Both the position numbers and the translations under genes were made by a program. 64,000 nt of DNA from Arenibacter palladensis (GTDB taxonomy: Bacteria; Bacteroidota; Bacteroidia; Flavobacteriales; Flavobacteriaceae), in contig NZ_FQUX01000011.1 of the NCBI RefSeq assembly GCF_900129275.1, positions 1 to 64,000 on the forward strand. The letters are read 5' to 3'. The notes beneath the pieces are model-generated. The model searched no databases. It was given only the letters and a program-made list of their open reading frames with translations, and had not been told where the DNA came from. The first letter of the stretch is position 1, and every line of letters starts with the position of its first letter. Positions 46,033 through 53,630 of the stretch are shown piece by piece.

Positions 46033-46464
46033 ATGTACCAACTGTCTTATTTTTCCAGAGCTACCCCGGATGTTTCTGAAGAAATTATTAGCGGCATTTT
46101 GGAAACATCCCGTGAGCGTAATAAGGCCATAGGTGTTACTGGTTGCCTAGTTTTTCATAAATTTTCCTTTGTTCAAATAATTGAAGGTGAAAAGAGGCAT
46201 ATACAATCCTTGTTTGAGGATATTAGGCAGGATAAAAGGCATAGCGATGTAACATTGTTGTGGGAAGGCAAGAATAATGGAAGGAACTTTGGCGATTGGA
46301 ATATGGCTTATTTTACAGAATCCGATGAAAGATCTGCAAATGGGGAGATGAAGAATTTTGAAAGAAATTTATTGTTGCTGTCAGAACTTTCCGCCGATTC
46401 CACCGCTGTATTGAACATGTTTTGGATAAGTGTGCGTAAACTTATTTCGGGGGAGGAAATCTAA
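46033..46464 (+). CDS. BLUF-domain blue-light photoreceptor
   Basis: The product has 143 residues, essentially a lone BLUF domain plus a C-terminal helical cap. The residues that make BLUF photocycling work are all present: Tyr6 (LSYFSRA), Asn30 (RNKAIGVTG), Gln48 (FVQIIEG), and Trp89 with Met91 (DWNMAY). It should therefore bind FAD and sense blue light, and signal through a separate partner. No output domain is attached, and no obvious partner lies next to it; the neighbours are a sulfurtransferase gene and the mod operon. Confidence 0.92.
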   Translation: MYQLSYFSRATPDVSEEIISGILETSRERNKAIGVTGCLVFHKFSFVQIIEGEKRHIQSLFEDIRQDKRHSDVTLLWEGKNNGRNFGDWNMAYFTESDERSANGEMKNFERNLLLLSELSADSTAVLNMFWISVRKLISGEEI

Positions 46465-46514
46465 TTAGACCTCTAACCCCTCACTTTTGAAGGTCAAAAT
46501 TTATCCAATAAAAA

Positions 46515-47303
46515 ATGTTTAACGTCCAAAGAATAATCAAGGGGTGCAATTGGAGATGGCTGGGAGCAATGTTGTTGATCTTCATATTTGTAGGATGTCA
46601 GAAGAATCACAACAGAAAAATTGTTATAGCTACTGCGGCCAATATGGAATCGACCATGGTGGCCTTGACAAATGCCTATACCCTAAAATCTGGAGTGGAA
46701 TGCGAAATAATTGTTGGATCTTCGGGAAAGTTGACGGCGCAGATTATGGAAGGTGCGCCCTACGATATTTTTGTTGCGGCCAATATGAAATATCCGCAGG
46801 CCATTTATGACGGTGGAAAAGCAAAGAATGCTCCTAAAGTCTATGCCAAGGGAAAATTGGTGCTTTGGTCAATGATGGAGAATATCACTGTTTCAATTGA
46901 TGCGCTCTCGGATCCAGCTTTAGAACACATTGCTTTGGCAAATCCCAAAACTGCCCCTTATGGTGTTGCCGCCCAAGAAGTTTTAATACATTACGGCCTG
47001 AATGAAATCTTGGCGCCTAAATTGGTTTTTGGGGAAAGTGTAGGCCAGACCGATCAATTTATCATTTCCAAGGCAGCACAAATTGGTTTTACGGCCTTAT
47101 CAACAGTTTTATCGCCAGAACTGAAAGGAAAAGGGAGTTGGATTATAATAGATCCATCACTCTACTCCAATATTAATCAAGGTGTAGTGCTTGTAAATCG
47201 TAAAGAAGAAACTAATCAGGATGCCCAAGGCTATTATAATTTTCTTTTTTCAGTTGAAGCCAAAGGGATATTAAAAGAATTTGGATATTTGGTAGATGAA
47301 TAG
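46515..47303 (+). CDS. modA: Molybdate ABC transporter substrate-binding lipoprotein ModA
   Basis: The product has 262 residues. The signal peptide ends in a lipobox (FVGC, cysteine at about residue 28), so it is membrane-anchored. The mature part has the ModA folds and binding loops (ATAANMESTM, VGSSGKLTAQI, YDIFVAANMKYPQ, ANPKTAPYGVAAQEVL, SVGQTDQFIISKAAQIGFTAL). It captures molybdate or tungstate for ModBC. It starts the four-gene operon modA-mop-modB-modC, with the next gene overlapping it by 8 bases. Confidence 0.93.
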   Translation: MFNVQRIIKGCNWRWLGAMLLIFIFVGCQKNHNRKIVIATAANMESTMVALTNAYTLKSGVECEIIVGSSGKLTAQIMEGAPYDIFVAANMKYPQAIYDGGKAKNAPKVYAKGKLVLWSMMENITVSIDALSDPALEHIALANPKTAPYGVAAQEVLIHYGLNEILAPKLVFGESVGQTDQFIISKAAQIGFTALSTVLSPELKGKGSWIIIDPSLYSNINQGVVLVNRKEETNQDAQGYYNFLFSVEAKGILKEFGYLVDE

Positions 47304-47697
47304 TTTTCCGGCTCAAATAAAGGAGGTTAAAACCAATGGAACAATGTCCATTGTTTTTGTTACGATGGATAGTGGTGAGGAGTTAATGTCCGTGGTCATA
47401 GATACCCCTGAATCTGCCCCTTATTTGAAAAGCGGTAATAAGGTAAATGTCTTGTTTAAGGAAACGGAGGTTGCTGTCTCTACCCAAAAGGAATTGAATA
47501 TTAGTATAGAGAATAGAATTGCAGGGAATATTACACATATAGAAGTGGGCGTATTGTTGAGCAGATTGATTTTGGAGACCAGAATAGGTGAGGTCATTGC
47601 TCTAATAAGTACTATGAGTGTAAGGCAGATGGGATTGGTTGAAAAGACGAACGTTATGATTTTGGTTAAATTGAACGAAATAATATTGGCACCATAA
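47296..47697 (+). CDS. Molybdenum-binding Mop/TOBE-domain protein
   Basis: The product has 133 residues, two TOBE/Mop halves in tandem (about residues 3-65 and 70-132). The signature of the second half reads NRIAGNITHIEVGVLLSRLI. Such molbindins store molybdate or regulate in the cytoplasm. It overlaps modA by 8 bases and modB by one base (TAATG), which implies tight coupling. The presence of both a free Mop protein and a TOBE-like tail in ModC is slightly redundant. Confidence 0.82.
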   Translation: MNSFPAQIKEVKTNGTMSIVFVTMDSGEELMSVVIDTPESAPYLKSGNKVNVLFKETEVAVSTQKELNISIENRIAGNITHIEVGVLLSRLILETRIGEVIALISTMSVRQMGLVEKTNVMILVKLNEIILAP

Positions 47698-48368
47698 TGG
47701 ATTGGCAACCTTTGGTCCTTACCTTTAAACTTGCGGTGGTTACCACGGCGATATTGTTTGTGGTTTCCATTCCCATTGCCAATTGGCTGTCAAGTACCAA
47801 ATCCAAAATAAGGCCCGTCTTGGAAACCTTGGTGAGCATGCCATTGGTGCTGCCACCTACTGTACTGGGGTTTTATATGCTGGTGGCCTTTAGTCCAGAA
47901 AATGCCTTTGGAAATTGGTTGAATGAATACCTAGGTATAAAGCTCATATTCTCTTTTGGAGGTTTGGTGGTGGCTTCGGTCATTTATAGCTTACCGTTTA
48001 TGGTGCAACCCATCCAAGCGGGACTTTCCTCCCTTCCTTCCACATTAAAGGAGGCTTCCTATACCATGGGAAAATCAAAAATGACGACACTATTGAAAAT
48101 TTTATTGCCCAATATTAAGCCTTCCCTTTTAACTGGCATTGTGCTTTCCTTTGCCCATACTGTTGGAGAGTTTGGTGTAGTGCTGATGATTGGGGGGAAT
48201 ATGCCCGGAAAGACCAAAGTGGCCTCTATTGCGATATATGATGAAGTGGAGGCGCTTAATTATGCCGCTGCCAATAGTTATTCATTGATTTTGTTTTCCG
48301 TAACTTTTGTAATTCTGTTACTGGTTTATCTAACCAATGGGGGATATTTTAAACGTTTTGCCCAATGA
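47697..48368 (+). CDS. modB: Molybdate ABC transporter permease ModB
   Basis: The product has 223 residues, five to six membrane segments, and the MetI-like permease motif EASYTMGKSKMTTLLKILLP (EAA loop) that contacts ModC. The segment MPLVLPPTVLGFYML is diagnostic of ModB/CysT-type permeases. It starts in a TAATG overlap with the Mop gene and ends in an ATGA overlap with modC. Confidence 0.95.
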   Translation: MDWQPLVLTFKLAVVTTAILFVVSIPIANWLSSTKSKIRPVLETLVSMPLVLPPTVLGFYMLVAFSPENAFGNWLNEYLGIKLIFSFGGLVVASVIYSLPFMVQPIQAGLSSLPSTLKEASYTMGKSKMTTLLKILLPNIKPSLLTGIVLSFAHTVGEFGVVLMIGGNMPGKTKVASIAIYDEVEALNYAAANSYSLILFSVTFVILLLVYLTNGGYFKRFAQ

Positions 48369-49237
48369 TACGGTTAAACCTAAAAAAAACCTTGCAATCT
48401 GCCGGAGGAAAAATGGTCCTGGATTTGCAATTGACCATAGAAAAGGGTGAATTTGTTACCCTATTCGGGGAATCAGGGGCGGGAAAAACCTCTACTTTAA
48501 GAATGCTCAGTGGCTTGTTAAGGCCAGACAGTGGAACTATTGAAGTGGGTGAAGCAACTTGGTTTAGCAGTCAAGAAAATATTGACCTTAAACCCCAACA
48601 GCGTAAGGTAGGGTACGTATTTCAGGATTATGCCCTCTTTCCCAACATGAACGTTCGTCAAAATTTGGAATACGCCCTTCAGAAAAATCAGGATAGAGCC
48701 ATAATTGAGGAGTTATTGGAATTTGCAGAGCTTGTCGAATTGCAACAAAGAAAACCCGAAACCCTGTCTGGCGGACAAAAACAGCGAGTGGCATTGGCCA
48801 GGGCATTGGTTCAGCGACCTGAAATATTAATATTGGACGAACCTTTATCGGCCTTGGATTTAAAAATGCGGATAAAGCTACAGGAGTATTTATTGAAAGT
48901 TCATAAGAAATATAAACTAACCACAATATTGGTAAGTCATGATATTGCGGAAATAGTTAAACTATCGGATAGCGTATTTGAGCTTCAAAATGGTAGCGTA
49001 GTTAAGAAAGGTACAGCCACGGATTTTTTTGGGTTGAACAAGACCAGTGCCAAATTCAGATTTTCAGGGGAAGTATTAAAGATACAAAAGGAAGATGTGT
49101 TATATGTAATTTCTGTCCTTATAGGGAATGATATAATTAGGGTCGTCTCAGACCCGAAGGAGGCCGAACTTTTAAAGGTAGGGGATCAGGTTCTTGTTGC
49201 TTCCAAGGCCTTTAATCCTATAATTCAAAAAATATAG
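48365..49237 (+). CDS. modC: Molybdate ABC transporter ATP-binding protein ModC
   Basis: The product has 290 residues. The ATPase has Walker A GESGAGKTS, the signature LSGGQKQRVALARAL, Walker B ILILDEPLSALD and the switch His in LVSHD. About 75 residues at the end look like a TOBE-type regulatory domain. It overlaps modB by four bases (ATGA) and closes the operon. It converges with gldA across 34 bases. Confidence 0.95.
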   Translation: MIRLNLKKTLQSAGGKMVLDLQLTIEKGEFVTLFGESGAGKTSTLRMLSGLLRPDSGTIEVGEATWFSSQENIDLKPQQRKVGYVFQDYALFPNMNVRQNLEYALQKNQDRAIIEELLEFAELVELQQRKPETLSGGQKQRVALARALVQRPEILILDEPLSALDLKMRIKLQEYLLKVHKKYKLTTILVSHDIAEIVKLSDSVFELQNGSVVKKGTATDFFGLNKTSAKFRFSGEVLKIQKEDVLYVISVLIGNDIIRVVSDPKEAELLKVGDQVLVASKAFNPIIQKI

Positions 49238-49271
49238 TTCCAGTTTTTGCCTGCCAATAATACTTTTGACC

Positions 49272-50165
49272 CTAAAGGGTCAGTTCACTAAATAAACTCT
49301 CCAGATTCTTGTTTTTCCTACTTAATTGAAGGGTTTTTAATTGGTTGTCATGGGCAAAGTCGAACACGGCAGGTCGCATATCATATGAAGTGTTAAAAGT
49401 GATCTCATAAACAAACCCACCAATATTTTTAACCATTATTACATTGGGCAATTTATTTAGAAATGCTTCTTCCACCCTAAAGTCGAATTCGACCAGTAAA
49501 ACTTGGTCCTGCCCGTCGCGCAATTCTGAAAGTTTTTTGTCGGCCACAAGAGTGCCCTTATTAATGATAATTACCCTATCACATACCGCTTCAACCTCTT
49601 TCATAATATGTGTGGACAGTAGAATGGTCTTTTCTTTACCAATTTCACGAATCAATTTTCTGATTTCCAATAATTGATTGGGGTCTAGACCGGTTGTGGG
49701 CTCGTCTAGGATTAAAACCTCCGGGTCGTGAAGAAGGGCGGCAGCCAATCCAACCCTTTGCCTATAGCCTTTGGAAAGTTGCCCAATCTTTTTGTTCGCC
49801 TCTGGGGTAAGACCGGTTTGATCTATTACCGTGTTGATTCTCTGTTTATCTACTTTGTAGACTTCCGCATTAAAAGCAAGATATTCCTTTACATACATAT
49901 CCAAATAAAGTGGATTGTGTTCGGGTAGGTAGCCTATGCTCTTTTGAACATTTTTCTTTTCACTTTGCACATCAAATGAATTAACCTCGGCCTTACCTTC
50001 ATCTGCGGTGTGATAGGTAGTCAATATTTTCATCATTGTGGATTTCCCGGCCCCATTGGGACCTAAAAAGCCCACTATTTCCCCTTTTTCTATGGTAAAG
50101 GAAACCTTGTTCAGTGCTTTTTGTTTCCCGAAAAATTTGGTAATGTTATTTGCTATGATGGACAT
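49272..50165 (-). CDS. gldA: Gliding-motility ABC transporter ATP-binding protein GldA
   Basis: The product has 297 residues from the ATG at 50165 (SIIANNITKFFGKQKALNKV); an earlier ATG adds six residues and is less likely. The ABC domain has Walker A LGPNGAGKST, signature LSKGYRQRVGLAAALLHDP, Walker B LILDEPTTGLD and LLSTH. The C-terminal region (about 230-297) matches GldA in length. GldA works with GldF and GldG, which are not adjacent here. It supports gliding or a related export process and assignment to the Flavobacteriia. Outside this phylum it could not be told from other CcmA-type ATPases. Confidence 0.87.
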   Translation of the reverse strand: MSIIANNITKFFGKQKALNKVSFTIEKGEIVGFLGPNGAGKSTMMKILTTYHTADEGKAEVNSFDVQSEKKNVQKSIGYLPEHNPLYLDMYVKEYLAFNAEVYKVDKQRINTVIDQTGLTPEANKKIGQLSKGYRQRVGLAAALLHDPEVLILDEPTTGLDPNQLLEIRKLIREIGKEKTILLSTHIMKEVEAVCDRVIIINKGTLVADKKLSELRDGQDQVLLVEFDFRVEEAFLNKLPNVIMVKNIGGFVYEITFNTSYDMRPAVFDFAHDNQLKTLQLSRKNKNLESLFSELTL

Positions 50166-50404
50166 GCCTATTCTTTTTATCAAAAATAAAGCAAATTAAT
50201 GAAACCTAGTTTTAATTATTAATATGATAAAATATGGGCCTTCAGTGATACATTTTTGGTATTAAAAAAGATGTATATCGGGATTTGTTCTTCGTAATTC
50301 GTAAAAATATACCGGTTTGGGGGGTTAATCGGTATTATTTATTGCTTTAAACTGAAATAAATAAAAAAATGTTAGTGTTAATGCCGATTTATAAATTTAA
50401 TTAT

Positions 50405-50412
50405 TAATTTAG
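50405..50412 (+). promoter_or_regulatory. Weak candidate -7 element for the Phe/Tyr operon
   Basis: TAATTTAG differs from TAnnTTTG at one base and lies 20 bases before the leader ATG. No good TTG at -33 was found, so this is only a suggestion. Confidence 0.25.
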
Positions 50413-50431
50413 CCGGAGTTTTACAAGAAAA

Positions 50432-50503
50432 ATGACAAAGCAATATTTCTGGAATGGTTTTTATTTTTACTTCTTTTTTAAGGGAGGTAAGGGACTGTTC
50501 TAG
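50432..50503 (+). CDS. Aromatic-rich leader peptide of the pheA operon attenuator
   Basis: The 23-codon frame reads MTKQYFWNGFYFYFFFKGGK and then GLF. Eleven of its 23 residues are aromatic (seven Phe, three Tyr, one Trp). Codons 10-16 (50459-50479) are seven aromatic codons in a row. It lies 28 bases before an intrinsic terminator and upstream of pheA, an aminotransferase gene, tyrA and a DAHP synthase gene. This is the layout of a ribosome-stalling leader: scarcity of charged tRNA-Phe or tRNA-Tyr should stall the ribosome in the aromatic run. The codon content could in principle be chance in AT-rich DNA, since TTT and TAT are T-rich. However, TTC, TAC and TGG codons are also used, and the matching RNA structures argue against chance. 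Confidence 0.82.
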   Translation: MTKQYFWNGFYFYFFFKGGKGLF

Positions 50504-50536
50504 CATATTTTTAAATATATAATAGATAGAAGTCCT
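50491..50536 (+). promoter_or_regulatory. Antiterminator pairing of the pheA attenuator
   Basis: GGGACT (50491-50496) can pair with AGTCCT (50531-50536), with one G-U pair. After a two-base bulge, TCTA (50499-50502) can pair with TAGA (50527-50530). This ten-pair helix uses the left arm of the terminator, so the two structures exclude each other. Its left strand overlaps the last leader codons and stop, so a ribosome that reaches the stop would mask it. Confidence 0.7.
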
Positions 50537-50559
50537 GTGAAAACCAGGACTTTTTTTTT
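50531..50559 (+). terminator. Attenuator terminator upstream of pheA
   Basis: A seven-pair stem (AGTCCTG 50531-50537 with CAGGACT 50545-50551) with loop TGAAAAC is followed by a run of nine Ts. It lies between the leader peptide and pheA on the coding strand, not after a gene, as expected for a regulated terminator. Confidence 0.85.
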
Positions 50560-50643
50560 GGATATAACTTTCGGATTTAAGGTGGGGTTATAAAGGAGTT
50601 GAGTAGTAAGTCTTTGATAGATAAGAAGATAATTATAAAAAGG

Positions 50644-51474
50644 GTGAAATTAAAAGTTGCAATACAAGGTATTAAAGGTTCTAACCATCATCAAGTGGCG
50701 AAGGATTATTTCGGTGATGATGTTACCTTCGTGGAATGTTCATCCTTCGATATTTTGGTAGATCATTTGATTAATAAAACAGCGGATAAGGGGGTAATGG
50801 CCATAGAGAATTCCATTGCAGGGTCTATTATACCCAACTACGCCCTGGTCTTCCATAAAAACCTGCATATAATTGGGGAACAATATCTAAATATACATCA
50901 TAACTTGATGGCTTTAAAGGGGCAGACCATTGCCGATATTCAGGAGGTCCGTTCCCATCCTATGGCACTGCTACAGTGCAATGAGTTTTTTAAAAATTAC
51001 GGGCATATTAAGCTTGTTGAAGATATAGATACAGCTGAAACGGCCAAGAGAATCCAAGAAAATCAGTTAAAAGGGGTCGCAGCCATTGCGCCAAAAGTGG
51101 CGGCCGAATTGTACGATTTGGAGATTATACATTCTGAAATACAGACCATTAAGGATAATGCCACAAGGTTTATTATTGTAAAGACGCAAAATAAGGCCCT
51201 GCCGGAAGAGGAGATCAATAAGGCTTCGGTAAGATTCATCACAGATCATAAGCGCGGTAGTCTTGCCGCCATATTGAATGTGATGAGCGATTGTAACTTG
51301 AACCTTACAAAAATACAATCCCTTCCTGTAATTCAGACGCCATGGAAGTATTCCTTCTTCGTTGATGTAACTTTTGAAAAGTATAAACATTTCTCTAAAG
51401 CCAAGGCTTTGTTGGAAATTATGGCTGAAGAATTTAAAGTATTGGGTGAATATAAAAATGCTAGAATAATATGA
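50644..51474 (+). CDS. pheA: Prephenate dehydratase
   Basis: The enzyme converts prephenate to phenylpyruvate. From the GTG at 50644 (KLKVAIQGIKGSNHHQVA) the product has 276 residues. A TTG at 50599 would add 15 residues that do not match the family. The catalytic part has VMAIENSIAGSI, the HHNLMAL loop, VRSHPMALLQC, and DNATRFIIVK with the TRF motif. A C-terminal ACT domain (about residues 195-270, GSLAAILNVMSDCNLNLTKIQS) is the Phe-feedback site. There is no chorismate mutase domain here; that activity is fused to DAHP synthase at the end of the operon. It is preceded by the leader attenuator and overlaps the next gene by four bases. Confidence 0.93.
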   Translation: MKLKVAIQGIKGSNHHQVAKDYFGDDVTFVECSSFDILVDHLINKTADKGVMAIENSIAGSIIPNYALVFHKNLHIIGEQYLNIHHNLMALKGQTIADIQEVRSHPMALLQCNEFFKNYGHIKLVEDIDTAETAKRIQENQLKGVAAIAPKVAAELYDLEIIHSEIQTIKDNATRFIIVKTQNKALPEEEINKASVRFITDHKRGSLAAILNVMSDCNLNLTKIQSLPVIQTPWKYSFFVDVTFEKYKHFSKAKALLEIMAEEFKVLGEYKNARII

Positions 51475-52613
51475 TTGCGGCAAATAGATTAAATACAGTT
51501 GAGGAATACTACTTTTCCAAAAAACTTAGGGAGGTAAGGGGGTTAATGGCGGAAGGAAGGCCTATTATAAACATGGGTATAGGAAGTCCTGATTTGGAGC
51601 CGTCCGTAGAAGTGCAAAACGCGGTCAAAGAGGCATTGAGCCATGATGGCGCACATCAATATCAGAGCTATCAGGGCTTGCCAGAGCTTAGGGAAGCGTT
51701 TTCATCTTTCTACAAGAACAAATTTGGTGTAACTGTAAATCCTCAGAACGAGGTATTGCCCTTGATGGGGTCCAAGGAAGGCATCATGCACATTAGTCTG
51801 GCCTTTTTAAACCCTGGGGATGAGGTGTTGATTCCCAATCCTGGGTATCCTACATACACATCGGTAACCAATTTGGTTGGGGCAGTGCCGAGATATTATG
51901 ATTTGACCGGTAAAAATGGTTGGTTTCCAGATTTGGAAGTATTGAAGAGGCAAGACCTTTCCAAGGTAAAGATAATGTGGACCAGTTATCCGCATATGCC
52001 GACAGGCGCTACGGCTAGTAGGGATCAATTGACCGATCTTGTGGCATTTGCCAAGGAAAACGAGATTTTATTGGTCAATGACAATCCCTATAGTTTTGTG
52101 CTCAATCAAAGCCCTATAAGTATTTTGGAGATTGATGGGGCTATGGATGTGGCTTTGGAACTGAATTCCTTGAGCAAGACCTTCAATATGGCGGGTTGGC
52201 GAGTTGGGATGGTTCTGGGGAACAGTGAGCATATTAACGCTGTCCTAAAGGTAAAGAGCAATATGGATTCCGGGATGTTTTATGGTATCCAAAAAGGAGC
52301 CATCGCCGCTTTAAACAGTAGCGAATCTTGGTTTAGTGAATTAAATGCGGTGTATCATGAGCGACGGCAATTAATGTTCGCCTTGGCCGATAAGCTGCAG
52401 TGTGCTTATGATAAGGAGTCTGTAGGGATGTTTGTTTGGGCGAAATTGCCAGAAGGGGTTTCGTCTTCCGAAAAGTTCATTGATGAGGTGCTCTATGACA
52501 AGAATATTTTTATTACTCCGGGAACCATTTTTGGCTCAAATGGGGAGGGTTATATTCGATTCTCATTATGTGTTACGGCAGATAAGATTAAAGAAGCGAT
52601 AAATAGGTTTTGA
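51471..52613 (+). CDS. Class I/II pyridoxal-phosphate aminotransferase, probably aromatic
   Basis: The product has 380 residues of fold type I. The features are NMGIGSPDLEPS near the start, HQYQSYQGLPELREAF, PLMGSKEGIMHISLAF, PNPGYPTY, NDNPYSFV, and the PLP-binding lysine in LNSLSKTFNMAGWRVGM. It overlaps pheA by ATGA and precedes tyrA. It therefore most likely converts phenylpyruvate and 4-hydroxyphenylpyruvate to Phe and Tyr, or prephenate to arogenate. Sequence alone would also allow an aspartate, diaminopimelate or alanine enzyme, so the assignment rests on context. Confidence 0.87.
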   Translation: MIAANRLNTVEEYYFSKKLREVRGLMAEGRPIINMGIGSPDLEPSVEVQNAVKEALSHDGAHQYQSYQGLPELREAFSSFYKNKFGVTVNPQNEVLPLMGSKEGIMHISLAFLNPGDEVLIPNPGYPTYTSVTNLVGAVPRYYDLTGKNGWFPDLEVLKRQDLSKVKIMWTSYPHMPTGATASRDQLTDLVAFAKENEILLVNDNPYSFVLNQSPISILEIDGAMDVALELNSLSKTFNMAGWRVGMVLGNSEHINAVLKVKSNMDSGMFYGIQKGAIAALNSSESWFSELNAVYHERRQLMFALADKLQCAYDKESVGMFVWAKLPEGVSSSEKFIDEVLYDKNIFITPGTIFGSNGEGYIRFSLCVTADKIKEAINRF

Positions 52614-52760
52614 AAAATAATTTAAATTAAGATCATGTTGTTTACTTCATATTGGTTGGGGGACGAGGTCTTTTTAGAGTTAATCGATAATAATTGAATT
52701 TACCAATTTTTAGTTGGATTATTGTAGGTGTTCCACATTTTGGAATTAATGATAGATAGT

Positions 52761-53621
52761 ATGAATGTATTTGTAATCGGTATCGGATTAATTGGCGGTT
52801 CTCTGGCCAAGGACATTAAGCGTAACAGGCCGGATTCCAAAATTTACGGCATTGATGCCAATGAGAGGCACTTGGAAGAGGCTTTGTCATTATCTTTGAT
52901 CGATGAAAAGGCAGATTATGGTCAACTGAACCAGGCCGATTTCGTAATAGTGGGGATTCCAGTGGATGTTATGGTCCAGGAACTACCCAAAATATTGGAT
53001 GCCATTGATGACGACACGGTGGTTTTTGATGTAGGGTCTACAAAATCCCTCATTTGCAAGGTTGTTGAAAACCATCCCAAGCGAAGAAATTTCTTGGCTT
53101 GCCATCCTATTGCGGGAACCGAGTTTTCGGGTCCCTCTGCGGCCCTGGAAGGTTTGTTTATGGGAAAGACCAATATCATTTGCGAAATAGAAAAAACGGC
53201 CTTTAAATTACAGGAAATGGCTTTGGAACTTTTTCAGCAATTAGGGATGCGGATACGTTATATGAATCCGGAGGCACATGATAAGCACATTGCCTACGTT
53301 TCACATTTGTCACACATTAGTTCCTTTATGTTGGGAAAGACGGTTATTGAGAAAGAAAGGAATGAACGTGATATTTTTGATATGGCGGGCAGTGGATTCG
53401 AAAGCACTGTGCGATTGGCAAAGAGTTCACCGGCCATGTGGACTCCAATTTTTAGGCAGAACAAGGAAAATGTAGTGGAAACCTTGAGGGAGTACATACA
53501 TAATTTGAAGGAGTTCAAAGCAATGTTGATAGCCGATGATTATGAAGGAATCTATAAGGAAATGAATAGTACGAATAAAATAAAGGAAATATTAAACGGA
53601 ATACCACTTAACAAAAAATAG
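52761..53621 (+). CDS. tyrA: Prephenate dehydrogenase
   Basis: The enzyme oxidatively decarboxylates prephenate to 4-hydroxyphenylpyruvate. From the ATG at 52761 (NVFVIGIGLIGGSLAKDIK) the product has 286 residues. An ATG 11 codons upstream adds residues before the nucleotide-binding strand and is less likely. It has the Rossmann GIGLIGGS, VFDVGSTKSLI, CHPIAGTEFSGPSAA and the catalytic-His region HDKHIAYVSHLSHISSFML. No ACT domain follows. It is third in the Phe/Tyr operon and separated from the aminotransferase gene by 147 bases with no terminator. Confidence 0.95.
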   Translation: MNVFVIGIGLIGGSLAKDIKRNRPDSKIYGIDANERHLEEALSLSLIDEKADYGQLNQADFVIVGIPVDVMVQELPKILDAIDDDTVVFDVGSTKSLICKVVENHPKRRNFLACHPIAGTEFSGPSAALEGLFMGKTNIICEIEKTAFKLQEMALELFQQLGMRIRYMNPEAHDKHIAYVSHLSHISSFMLGKTVIEKERNERDIFDMAGSGFESTVRLAKSSPAMWTPIFRQNKENVVETLREYIHNLKEFKAMLIADDYEGIYKEMNSTNKIKEILNGIPLNKK

Positions 53622-53630
53622 AGTAAAGAA

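Noticed and set aside
52635..52697. Short frame MLFTSYWLGDEVFLELIDNN between the aminotransferase gene and tyrA, considered as a second leader peptide
   Set aside because: It has only four aromatic residues, not clustered, and no terminator or alternative hairpin follows before tyrA.
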